Of a stretch of 64,000 bases of DNA, positions 28,240 to 40,800 are shown piece after piece. The position numbers were made by a program, and so were the translations under genes. Position 1 is the stretch's first letter, and every line of letters starts with the position of its first letter. Source of the DNA: Daphnia carinata (Eukaryota; Arthropoda; Branchiopoda; Diplostraca; Daphniidae); assembly GCF_022539665.2 (NCBI RefSeq), contig NC_081331.1, forward strand, positions 12,866,638 through 12,930,637, read 5' to 3'. The notes beneath the pieces are model-generated. The model was not told the DNA's origin. It ran no database searches and saw only the letters and a list, made by a program, of their open reading frames with translations.

Positions 28240-29733
28240 ATGAGAATCATATCAAAGTTGTTTTTTGTGCCCAATTTCGTGATATCTAAGTAAGTAATTT
28301 AAGAAGTATTTGTATGTACTATTTAACTTTCTTATTTGATTATCCAGAATCACCAGGAAACAGATATGGAAGAAAGTACGACAGAAAATTGGAAACATCC
28401 CCCATCTTTCCATAGACTGGGACGATTTGACTGATCGCTTTATTGAACCAATTATTTGGGTTGTTGATCATTTTGCTGATTCCTTAGGAAAGGTAATCAG
28501 AAGCATGTAATATTTTTGCCATAGACTTAACAAAATATACTTCTACATTTTACCTCATTTAGATATTTGTCAGTCTAGTCTGGCTTTTAATTCTGTTTAT
28601 TGTCGGTGTAGCTTACTGGATTGGGTTATCCTTTTATTGGAACATCAGTGCTGAGCTCACTATAGCTCTTGTGATATTTGGTCATTGGATTTTACTTAAT
28701 GTAGTTTTTCATTACTATATGGCTTTGGTGACACCTCCTGGCCTACCTCCTGATGTATGTGATGTTGTTTGTATGGCAAAGATATTTCTTTACATAGTTA
28801 TCTTTGCCAAATTTATGTTTAGGCAGAACAAATTCCACACATTAAAGCTCGATGTAAAAAATGTCAGTCAGTCAAACCAGAACGAACACATCATTGTTCA
28901 ATTTGCCGGAAATGTATCCTTAGGATGGACCATGTAACAGAAACTGGTACCCCCTACAAGCATGGTCATCATTAATTATTATTTGATTACAGCATTGCCC
29001 TTGGTTAAATAACTGTGTCGGACACTTCAACCACCGATATTTTTTTCTCTTCATGGCGTATGTTGTATTGGGAATGATCTTCCTATTCATTTTCGGAGCA
29101 CCCGTCATTGTAAGGTTACCAGTAGAACAAGTCATGCACAAAACTTAGTTTCTATTGTAAGTTCTAGATTCATGAATTATCCAATTCCGACGCTTCAGAG
29201 CCTATCGGATATCCTGTCTTCCACAATGGATCTCATTTACTACCTGTGGTAACGAACTTTTTTTTGAAGGCATAGAAAAAACTTTTAATTCAATCCTTCG
29301 CAGAAGCAGGTGGAGGAGGTAGCCCCTCCTCGGTCGAGATCGTTGAGAAGGGCTGTCTCGGTAACGGTGTCGATACTCTGTGCAGGTATTCTAGCTGCCT
29401 TGGGTGCCTTAGTTGGTTGGCATGCTAGACTTATATCGAGAGGAGAAACAAGCATCGAAAATCTGACTAATAAAGATGACCGTGAGGCTAAACGACTAGA
29501 AGGAGACACTTTCGTCAACCCGTATGACTATGGATCTTATGAAAACTGGCGGATATTTCTAGGGCTTTCAGAAGGGAGGTAATTGACCTTCACTACAGAA
29601 CTATTTCCTGTTACTATGAATATTCTTCGCCAGGACATGGTGGTGTGTTTTCTTTCCATCTATCCATCCTCCGAGGGGTGACGGTATCTCGTGGTGCTTC
29701 AAAAACGATCTGACTCATGTATCTTATAAATGA
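28240..29733 (+). CDS. ZDHHC16: Palmitoyltransferase ZDHHC16-like
   Basis: Integral ER/Golgi S-acyltransferase that attaches palmitate to Cys residues. Eight exons in phase: 28240-28289, 28348-28492, 28563-28754, 28823-28933, 28993-29109, 29201-29248, 29304-29578, 29634-29733; 345 aa (human ZDHHC16 is 377). Two membrane segments lie in exon 3 ([18 protein letters not shown] and [16 protein letters not shown]). The Cys-rich domain runs [21 protein letters not shown], then catalytic DHHC, split by an intron ([19 protein letters not shown]). Two further membrane segments and the conserved [16 protein letters not shown] motif follow; the tail [19 protein letters not shown] fits ZDHHC16. Exon 6 begins at 29201 (CAGAG|CC) rather than two bases earlier, because only that choice keeps the frame. 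Confidence 0.93.
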
Positions 29734-30031
29734 TGTCTCCACCGAGCCTAAAATCCGCCCTAAGTCAAGAACGGAAATTCATTAGAAGGCTCTTTTGCTG
29801 CGAAATCTAGGTGATCTTTTCTTAGTCACGATTATTTAACTTATGCATATGACATTCCATCAATCAACTCAAGAATGAATACAAAAGTGCGAAAACTGAA
29901 ATGATTTAGCGCATTTTATTCATAGCGAGCAATATGCTTAGAGGCATGACATTTCTCACAATGTATTAAAAACGAAACCGGTTATAAAACCTGCACAAAA
30001 AAAAAAGATAGAAAAGTTTTGGACTTCGTGT
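29734..30031. other. Convergent 3' spacer with Brr2 polyadenylation signal
   Basis: About 300 bases between the ZDHHC16 stop (+) and the Brr2 stop (-). AATAAA on the minus strand (29920-29915), 112 bases past the Brr2 stop, is a likely polyadenylation signal. Confidence 0.6.
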
Positions 30032-33000
30032 TTAGTTGGAACCAGAATCAGAATCTTCAGAATTTGACGGTTCCTTGACATCTATGGTGAACTTGTACTC
30101 TTGATCGCATCCCGTATAAGAGTCGCTCATGAAATAGATTGTGTAAGAATGCTGGCCAGGGGTAGTTGGAGCCGTAAAGTCTAGCTTGACTTTTGCCTTC
30201 TGTTGCAATGTTTGACGTTTGATGGAAACCAGTGCATTGGCTTTCGGGTCTCCGATCACTACCCACCAGCCCTCTTCGCGTTTTTGAGGGAAGAAGGGAG
30301 CGAGAACCGGGCCAACGACCTCATCTTCACGTTCCAGGTTAACTGCCACCACCACCGACTGACCACATACGACTCGGTCACGATCTATCACGTCAAATCC
30401 TAATTCGATGTTGGGATAGCGGTTACAGAAGCGGGCAACATCCGCCATTTGTGCTTCACTCAACCCCAACAAAGAGTTGCGTTCGTCGTCTTCCATTTCC
30501 ATAACATCGAAAATGGTCTCCAGCCCCTTGTCGGTGCAGCGTTTGACAATCTCGGTTGTGAAGTGAGGCAACTGCTTCAGGTACGAATCCTTGGACCACA
30601 TGGCTTGGGTCACCATTTGCGACAATTCCATGGCGGCCACAGCTGGGGAAAGCCATCCATTTGAGCTGAGGACATCCACAGAAGCCTGGATCAAACGGAT
30701 CGCCTTGCCAAGAATGAGCTCAGTGTCTTGTTGCAATTCAGCGGGTAGTTGGACACGAGACAAATGGGCCTGCAGCAAGAGGAACGTTTTGGTATGAGGA
30801 TCACTAAATTTGGCGTTAGCCTGTGGCTTGTTTGGAAGCCTAGTAGCGAGCTGACGCAACACAGCTTCTTCGCCGTGTCGGACTGGAACGTTCTTGTATT
30901 CTGCAGCAGCTGAAATGATCTCCAACAAGCCACGAATCTTGGTCTTGGCGTTGAGCGACAAGCTGAACAACTCGATCGTTGTGTAGTGAATGCAGTAGTA
31001 CGCGGCAATCATGCCCAAGTTGAGTGGACTGACGTCAATTTCTTCCTCGATGGTGATACACTTGGACTGCTCCAGATCATTAAGCGTGCTCTCTACCAAC
31101 TCGGACAAGTGATCCGACAAGTGCCTGTGACTCACTCCTTGAAGATTGTAGTAATTGGGATTTTGAGTCATGCGCCGGTACAGGAAAGTCCATGTTAAAT
31201 TGTCGACAGCATCTTGTTTGTTCTCAATAGTTTTGGTGACGATTTCGGCATTGAAATGATCGTGGAGGCAATGATCGAGATGGCTTTCGATCGGCAACGG
31301 CTCGTACAAGAACTAAATAAAAAATTGATATTTATTTTAAGAAATCCAAAACTTGTCATAGACTGTAAGTACCTTTTTGTAAAAATCTTTCTTGGAAGAT
31401 TGACACAGGAGTACACATTTGGCATCGTCGTCTTCGCGTGGCCGATTAGCTCTTCCGGCCATTTGAATCAAGTCGGTGATTGGATAATCATCGTACATGT
31501 GCTGTTGACCGTTGTAACTTTGCGTGTCCATGATGATCACAAGATGGGCGTGAACGGAGACGGCCCAACAAAGGGTACGCGAAACAACAATGATTTGAAT
31601 GGCTCCCAGTTCAAACAACTGTTCCACGATCCTTCTATCTTGGACTGTTAAACCTTCATGTAGGTAACCAACACCTTGCTTGAGTGTCTCGTGAAGCGTT
31701 TTGTCACTTAGCCGCTGGATGAAAGGTTTGATGTCCTCTAGCTCGGCATGAAGATATCGTTCGGCATCATTTTCGGCTGCAGCGTACGTCAAGATGTCGA
31801 AGGCTGTAATACGAGACTGTTTTCGTGATGGAACGAAGACAAGCACAGGTTTTTTTGGAGAATGTTTGCAAATGGCATTATGCAATGGCTTAGCCATGGC
31901 AATTAGACGCGACGCGTTGTGAGTGATGTTGAAACCCTGGATGTGAAGTTCCAGTGGGATCGGTCTCACATTCGGATGGAAATTGAAGCTGCCATTTGCT
32001 GGGCAACCCAACCACTGCGAGACGTCCTTGGCATTGGCCAGCGAGTGACTCAATGCCACCAATCGGATGGGTTTCTGCAATTGGGCGCCGATGTAACGCA
32101 TTCGCGAACAGACCACTTCCAGTGTAGGTCCGTCTCCTCCTCCCAATAGTTGAAGCTCGTCGACGATGAACAGGTGGACATTCTGGACGTTCTTCCTCTG
32201 CTTCCAGCGCCGCGACAAGACGTCCCAATGCTCCGGAATGGAGATCAGAATATTGGCTTTGGCCAAAAGCTTCAAGTCGGTACCCGTTTCGCCTGTTAGC
32301 ATTGCTACTTTCTTGCCCAACCGCGACGCAAACTTGTCTTGCCAATTGATGAACAGGTTGTCGGCAAGTTCTTGATTGGGTGTGACGTAGACACAGCGGG
32401 CTTCAACTTCCGCCACTCCTTCAGCCAGTGCTTCTTGTTCTTTCTGGCTGAAGAGGCGCAGGATGGCGAACTCGGCACAAATTGTTTTTCCAGCTCCAGT
32501 TGGGGCGCCAATAAAGACGTTGTCGTCTGTGTTGTAGAGAGCGTTGAACACTTGCGTCTGGATGGGGTTGAACTGCTGGAACGAATCGGCGTAGAGAGCT
32601 TCGTATGATCGGTTGCGTAGAGCTGTGACGGGCAACGGCTGCAAATCCAAGAGCTCCGTCGGTGGGGGATACTTATCCGGCAAAATCAAGTGACGGAATG
32701 ATACGGGCAACTGAGTTTCCGAAGAGATCCAGTGGTCCGATACAACACGAATAAAGTAGTGAGGGGGCAGAGGTTCAAATACTGGAACAAAGAACTTGAC
32801 CAGATGTTCATCTTGGGCGTAAATAGCCTTCAAAAGGAAGTATTCGTGGTGAAGAATAACTTCAGAATCCACATCTTCGACAAAGATCCAGAAAGCCTCA
32901 GCTTTGCCGTGAATCTTGTCGTCCCACTGGAAATCGGGCGTGATCGTCAGCTCCACTTTGAGTGTCGAGCGCGTGATAGGCTGAATGTGGGTGGACAATT

Positions 33001-36000
33001 CCAGTTTAGGGAACTGATGGACGTACTTGTGGATTGTCTTGCCCAACTTGGGTGCACGGATAAGTTCTCCCATTTCAGTAGGGCCCAGATCGTAGAGCCG
33101 TTCCCATGGCAAACTCTTCTTTTCGAGCTTGCGGATAATTTCTTCCGGCATCTTTTTAAACTGTCGAAGAGGCGACATGGATTGCCACATGCGACGGTTG
33201 ATCATTTTGCTCAGAGACAGGGCTTTGTCGGCAAGCTGAGCCCAACCTCGGCTGAGGACCATTTCAAAGATGGCGCGAATAAGACGGCCAGCAGATTGGG
33301 TGACGTAGACCATATCAGCCATCAAAGCAAAGCCCTCCAACTTGAGCTGTGAAATGTAAGCTTGAAGGAGAACGTTGACTTTGGCGCTGGGTTCCTCGAT
33401 GCTTTCCTTGATGGGAATCGGCACGCGCTCCATCAACTTCTGTAACTCCAACTTTTCTTCGTCACGCACAGTAATGTTCCGGAACTCGGAAGATAGCGAA
33501 AAGACACGGAAGAGTTCGATCTCACTCAGCGTTGGTTTGAGCAACTGGTTGTAGGTGGCCATACTTGCGTTGGTGCAATAGTAATGACTGGCAATCCTAC
33601 CCAATTCCGTACCTATATTCAAAATGCAATAACACATTATTTGTGGGACGAGGCTAATATAGACGTTATAAATTTCAATATACCTTGTAATTGGCCAGAT
33701 TTGCGATCGTACTTCAAGAGTTGGCTCTTCTCAAGCGAAACAGCAGCTGTATGGATTAAGTCAGCTCTGTGTTGCTCCAACGTAGGATCTTCTTTCAACT
33801 TGTCCACTGAAATGCCGTAAAGCTGGGGTGAGCGAAGCATTCGGATGTACAGGTAGGTATAACTCAGCCAATGAACGGCGTCTTTGACGTTTTGTACTGT
33901 TCCCGAAACGATTTCAGCATTCAGCATGTCGGGCAATTTGCTAACCATCTGGGATTCGACGGGCAACTGTTGGTTTTGCAGCGACAGGTAATACTGCAAC
34001 TCGCTGTGGTTGGTGATGAGAATGCCTTCACCTTTGGTGTCATACTGAGGTCGTCCAGCACGACCCAACATTTGCAGGACATCCAATGAACCCAGTTCGC
34101 ACCATCTACCCTTTTCAGGGTTGTAGACTTGTGTGCCTTTGATGATGACGGTATGGGCGGGCAAGTTAACACCCTAATTAAATTAATAATGTAAAATTAG
34201 TGGAACTCTTTACAATAACAAACAGAATGTTGTATAATACCCAAGCTAGCGTAGCTGTTGAAACAAGCAATTGAATGTGACGATCAGCAAACAAATCTTC
34301 AACCAAAGCACGATCGACACGGCTCATTCCGGCATGATGGATGGCGAAACCGTAGGGTAGCAAATCTTTCAGCTCTTGGTTCTTGACTTGCTCGGCTTCA
34401 TTGCGCAAGACTTCTGTTGAAGCGGATCCCTCACGCAAGAATGCACCTAGTGAATCTTTCTCTAGGCAAAGATCACGAATTGAACGGGCTGTTTTTCCCG
34501 TTTCTTTTCTTGAGTGAACGAAGACGAGAATCTGATTCTTTCCGGCATGTTCCATCACCTTTTCGTAGACGATTTCGTTCATAATTTGGTACCTCTTGAC
34601 GGCCTTCTTCTCGGTGATGCCCACATATTGTTGCTCCAGAGGCACAGGACGATAGCTGTTATCGAAAAAGAAAAGGCCCGTCTTGGGTCGGACACGCAGG
34701 AAAGTGGCCACATCTTCGTAGTTTGGTAGAGTAGCTGAAAGACCAACCAGGCGTAGATCCTCTTGAGTGGACTCGACAGTCCGAATGGTACGAGCTACCA
34801 ACGCCTCCAGAACCGGTCCACGATCGTCGTGCAACAGGTGAATTTCGTCGAAGATCATAAGCTTGACCAGTTGAGTGTAAGTTCGGTCGCCTGATTTTCG
34901 GGTGATGATATCCCACTTTTCTGGAGTGCAGACAATCACTTGAGTCTGGGCAATTTCTTCACGGCTGAGCTGATGGTCGCCCGTCAATTCGCCAACTTTC
35001 AGATTGAAAGGAGCCAATCTTTTGCCAAAGCTGCCCACCATCTCTTGTACGAGAGATCGCATGGGTGCGATGTAGATGATCTTGAACTCGTCGACGCGGA
35101 TGGTTCCGTCCGGATTGATGTGCTTGCCAAGTTCTCGCATCATCGTAAGTAAAGCTACGTTGGTCTTACCGGCACCAGTTGGAGCGCAAATCAACATGTT
35201 CTCATCAGACTCTAAGGCTGTTTTGTAGATTTTCGACTGGATTCTGTTGAGTGTCTTGAATCCTTCAAACGCCGGCTGGGCGTAGGTTGGAAGTTTGTCA
35301 ATAGGGATAAGCATTTCGTCGGCATCGAATGGTCTGGGTTTCAATGGCGGTACGTGAACTTCCTCATATCCTTTGCGCTGCTTTCTGAATGAACCTGTAA
35401 AAATCCATCTGCTTAAATTTTGCGCTCTACAATGCAGTAACATATAAGGATACTACCTTCTGGCAAAGTGCATTTTTTATTGGCCATAAAATGCGAACCC
35501 TGTGCAAACGCAAGATCCTCCAAATCTAGAAGTTCGCGTAGACCTGGAATGCCACTATAACCTTCCTGTCCTCCGTTGCTGCTGCCCCCGGTTTCTTTCG
35601 CAGCGTAATTACCTTGGCGCGATGAACTCTTTTTGGAATCCACTTCCATTGGTTCGAGTCCAGTGTCGTCTCTCACTGTATCTAGTTGACGCAGGATTTT
35701 GTTCAGATGGGGATTGCTCTTCATTTCATCTTGAATGCTTCTTCTTTCTGCTTCACTCTGTGCCGATGCTAGCAACGAGCAGTACAGGATCATATGTCTG
35801 TTTTGTTTCAGCAGCTTGATGAAATCAAAGCAGTCAAAGCCAAGTAGAACGACTAGCTGGTTTTCACATTCTCTCTCATCTTGGATATTCTTGAGAATGT
35901 TAAGCACTTCGCCGGCTCTTGCTTGTGACACCATGGGATCGCTGTAAAATTTGGACAGCTTCCTCTGAAGCCAGTAGGCATCAATGTCAAGCGGGTGAAG

Positions 36001-36753
36001 TTTCTTCTCCTTTTTACCACCCAAGTCCACAGCGACGGCATCTGCGTGAATAGCGTGGTCTGTTTCAGCTTCTTCGGCTTCGTCTTCACCATCTTCTTCA
36101 TCGCCAATTTCTCCGTCAACATTGTCGTCTTCATTTTCTTCATCTGTATCTTCAAATTGCACATTAATACCATACTGGTCATCCATCTGCTCCTCTCCTG
36201 TTGCCATTTTCTCGTCTTGGCCCCAATCTGTGATCTTCTTGCCGAGGTTGACAAGGAGGGCAAACCTTTCTTCTGGAAGGGTGCCAAGCATAGCCTCTGT
36301 TTCCTTCTTCTTTTCTTTATCCTTGAGCTTGTCATTCTTGAGGACTGTGAGGACTTCGTCAGCTGCACCACACAACACATCCCTGGGTTGGTCGCTCAAA
36401 GCTTCCTGGATGAAACTGAGTAGTACTTCGTAAGTCTGTTTGGTGTCTTGCGTTTTGGGTCTGTAGATGATGCCAGAAAGATCCTCCAGGTTGTCGCTCT
36501 GTAATGGCCCCTTACCACTGGATTTGCCACCAATGTCAGTTTTGCCGGGATCACGCTTCTGACGTTTGGCCGGTTTCATGCGCATGGCTTTGTCACCCAT
36601 GCGCGTCCCTTCCAACTTCCCGGTAAGGGACATAACCTCACCGGTGGCTTCATCTCGAGCTCGACGGTCGATTAAGCGAACGTCAGCTTGTAAAACCAAA
36701 TTTGAATTGGCTTTATACTCGTACTGGAGCGAACGTGCTGCGGCGTCCGCCAT
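30032..36753 (-). CDS. SNRNP200: U5 snRNP 200 kDa helicase (Brr2)
   Basis: Ski2-like RNA helicase of the U5 snRNP that unwinds U4/U6 to activate the spliceosome. Five exons in phase: 36753-35457, 35394-34241, 34173-33684, 33612-31373, 31312-30032; 2153 aa (human 2136). The start [20 protein letters not shown] matches the conserved N-terminus. The first cassette has Walker A APTGAGKT (503-510), [16 protein letters not shown] and a Sec63 unit. The second has GAPTGAGKT (about 1350), DELQ in place of DEAH-type motif II, and QMAGRANRP. The second Sec63 unit ends in an acidic Ser/Asp tail (SEDSDSGSN). An acidic Glu/Asp tract lies near residues 200-240. The few, large exons contrast with the many small exons of the neighbours. 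Intact throughout. Confidence 0.98.
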
Positions 36754-37834
36754 TTCTAATGGTTGCTTGTCGTCTTGTGAAGCACTAACTTTCGAACAGC
36801 ATACGAACAAGCAAATGGCAGCATTGCCAGATGTAAATAAAGAAGAACAACAAAATCCAATCGAGGGGAAATTTGTATATTGAAAAATTTAAATCTCGCC
36901 ATAAAACTCTGGGTCGACACGCTTGAATACAAAAAAAAATTATAGTCAAGTCAGGAGAAAAAAGCAAATTAAGAACTAAAACACCATTTGTAAGGAGAAA
37001 AAACCAAATGTTTCAGAAACCATCAGTCTTGAGAAAGAAATGAGAAAAACGGAATCAAAACCCCGCTATGCGAACTACAAAAGAGATGAAAAAAATATAT
37101 ATATAAGGGCTAAAATTAAATCTCTAAACGTTAAAATTTCACGCAGCGTTATCGCAAAAATAACTCTAAATCGACAAAAAAAAACATGGTAGAAAAAAGC
37201 CATCTAACGCTGTACAAAGCTTTCTTGAAAGTAACGTAGATATGAGGTGGGACAAAAAAGATGAAAACAAAATTTTCAAGGATGTTGTACGGAGAGGTAA
37301 TAACAACACCAGTCAGAAACGTCACTGAGCTACGGCAGCCTGGTCAGTGGCAAGAGACAACAAAACTCGTCACGATAACATCCGAAAGTATACACACGAC
37401 ACGTTCCAGCATAGACAACTCTTCTCAACAAATATGCTCAAGAAGCTACGAAAAATTGCAATGTTTCTTCTTCAAACAAAAATAATTTTGTCCCCCCTCC
37501 CCAAACGAAAGGAAAGGGGAAAAAAAATAAAAATTTATCAGTGATATCAGCCGTCACGCAGCCAAGTATTTAGAATCTTTTGAGATCCGTCATCCGCAAC
37601 ACTTGGCTTCTACTCCGCATAACATCCAGCACCAAACAATAATAACTTCCCCCTATGACAATGCATAATAAGAATCAAGTTTTACACACAAAAATATGGG
37701 GAGGGGATCATTTTTAAATAAAAAAAATTTCCCATCCATGAAAAACGGATTAAATTTCTATGGTGGGCTATGAAACTCGACCGCTTTTTCGAGGTAAAAT
37801 ATCTTTATACCTACATGGGTGAAGGGGTTTTCCT
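36754..37834. other. Brr2 upstream region and Glut4EF 3' UTR
   Basis: About 1.1 kb between the Brr2 start and the Glut4EF stop, both on the minus strand. It should contain the Brr2 promoter and the Glut4EF 3' UTR. It is AT-rich with many A runs and a (AT)n run at 37093-37103. No coding segment. Confidence 0.6.
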
Positions 37835-40800
37835 TTACTCGCCAAAGCGAGTGCAAGCCTTTTTCCATTTGCATTGAGTGCACCACTGGTCGCGGTGTTC
37901 CATTCCGTAAACCTTGCGGCATTTCTTGGCCTCGCCGCGAGGCCGGCGAACGGGACTGCTCTTGACTGTAAAAATCGAAGGTCCGGTAGATGGCGCTGGC
38001 GTAGGAGACGTTTTATTGGTGGGCGACACAACTACTTTGGCCTGCTTGAGCAGATTCTAAAATAAAAAAAAAAAAAAAACATAAAATAACAATCAAATAA
38101 ATGTAGATTATATAGTCAGCAACTCACCGAACCGTAGCCGTAACCGGAAGACCATGAAATGCTGCGAACTCGTGCTGGAATGGCGATCGGCCTCGCCTTC
38201 ATCAGGGCACGTTGATATTCTGGATCTAATGACCAAAAAACAACCCAGTTATTTGAATCAAAATAAGAACCAAATAGGCGATGACCTTTGAACTAACCTT
38301 CGTGCGGAGGTCTTGCCATGTCCATGTGAGACATTGTGGGTGGTGAACTAGCCATCCATCCGGGATGTTGTTCCTGAAAGCTCTGCGATTGAGCGACCGA
38401 GGATTCGATGATCTCGGCCTTAGGAGGTAGAGTGGTCGGTAGCTGATCTGCAATCTCCTCATCAACTTCCTCTTCTACTTCCGTATAATAAAATTCCTCT
38501 TCATGATCGCTTATTTCTTCGTCGATTTGGCGCGGCCCGAGATGAACTAAGCGCACGTGCGATTCGATAGCCTCGCAATTGTCGGTCGTGGTCGAGCAGC
38601 CGGGCCAGGTACATTGGTAAATTGTCCTAACCTGTTGCAACCAAGCAAGAGACCATTTAGCCTTGATTCACGTGAAGGGAAGTGAAAAGAGATAAACCTG
38701 TGAAGGCGAAGGCCCTTCATCACATTCGCTGATTGATTCATCACTAACGATTCCATCATCTTGGGCCTGTTTGGCAACGACAGTAGCCCTCGGGCCCGAA
38801 TGAAACTTGTAAAGGCTTCCAGAAAAATTGGCTGGAGCGCTTCCGCTCATAAGAGGTGGCGATGGTGTTGCCGAGCGAAATTTCAGCTTACGCCCCTGGC
38901 CGACAGGAAGGACCCGGCCGGCTGTTCCTGTTGATGAAGCATGTGGTGGCGAATCACTGCTACTGGATACGCTTCCACGCCACGAAAAAGCTCCACTACT
39001 GCTGCTAGTACTGCTACTGTGATTGCTCTGCCAGGCAGCGACATCTGCAGGCCAGCGTAATTATTTTCAAAGCTCCACAAAATTTAACTGAACATGAACT
39101 CACCTTCCCAACGGGGGGAATGGGGGCTGCATGAAAGACGCATCAACACCATAGCGGCGGCACACTCATCCATAACATCGCTGTCTTCATCTTCATCCAT
39201 GATAACGTCGGCTGTTCCGTTGGTGTTGCTGGGACTGGAGCGACGTTTACGCGACCTGAGCAATACCAACAATGGAATAGAAATAAATTGCTTATTAAAT
39301 GACGTCAACTTCCAGGTGCGGACTCTGACGTCAATCGAACGATACCCGAATCCTTTTATATTTTGATTATCGGTCAACAGACGAGACAGGTCTTGTACAT
39401 CGACCCCGGATGAGAACGAAAGGGGAGGGAATGGGAGGCCACATCTGTTTTTAAAGGGAGGATTTTTTGTTCTTGTTGATGCGCAAATCTAGACTTGATC
39501 AAACCAGAACGTGTTTGCTTCCACGTTTGCGCAAAATCCCAACGTAATCTTATCAGTAAAAGTTCAATGTACCCAATAGAAAAGTGTCAAATCACCAGGA
39601 GTTTCGACTTCCTGTCAAAGGATTCATTTGTTTTTTTCAGATTAAATTACGTAACCTACTGGAAGAGGCTGAAAATTTATGAGAGCGAAAAACTTTCATT
39701 GTGCCATTTAAATTGTTTTTTATGCCGATAAAAGTTGGAAGGAAATTCATTCCCCCCTTTTGCGTTTTTCCTCAAAGAAAGGAACAGAAATGATACTGTC
39801 AATTGCAACTGCCGGTGGTATCCATTTTCGCCCTGATAGATTTTCACAAATAAATTGGGAGCACCTCATCCGGACTAGAAATCGAATCCAACTTCCGATG
39901 GATAACGTCGTTGACAAGAGAAAGTGAATCACCGAAGAAAAATAGGAAATGGGTCATCAAGAAAAATACGTCGACTGCATCAATAACAGCAAAAGAGAGA
40001 GAGAGCCCTTTTTCTTTTTTGCTAAGCCATTTCAATAACTCCACCCAGAAAATTTTGTTCTATTTTTTTTTTTCCTCGGTTGGGTAACAGTTTTTTCTTT
40101 TCCTTTTCTCCCTTTCTAGTTGCAGCTTTCCAGAGGAAGATAATCGGCCCGTGACCCACTGACACGCGCCTCTCTTTCACCGCGTGCAGAAATCGTGCCG
40201 TGACGTCACCTACGGCATTCACCCACTTTCACTCGGCCTCACGGCGAAGGTTTCGACTCTTACCTACATTCTTCTTAATTGTCCTTTTAAAAAATGTCCC
40301 ACATCCCCTGGCTATTATGAACTCTGCTGGCAGGACTATTAGAAAGCAAACCGGGATTTTAAAAAATTATTTACCCGAAGAAAGCGCCTGGGACGTCGAT
40401 TCCGGACGTTGAAGCAGACGAACAACGTTTACGAGGCGGATGACCAACGCTGATCTGATGGTTTGGCCAAGCATCTTGCAGTTGTCCATTGGCGGATGTG
40501 GTGAGACCAACGACTCCATCAGCCAATCGAGCAAAATCCACGTCGTGTTGGTCCATGAGACGCAATGATTTTCGTGATTCCATCAGACGGACTTCTTCCA
40601 TTCGTTTGACGATATCAACTGAATTCTGCGATAGACACAAGTGAAAATTATTTGTTATTATTTACGTAATCATTCTCTTAGATACGTAAAATATTAAAGG
40701 TGTGCTCTTTGACCGTCGGGAATGACGAACAAATAGAGAAAGACTTGGGCGGATTAGCAACGGGAAAAAAAAATGATATGGCGGCCTTGTTCTCTATCTC

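Noticed and set aside
30203-30797. Several + strand frames opposite Brr2 exons
   Set aside because: Shadows of the highly conserved Brr2 coding strand.
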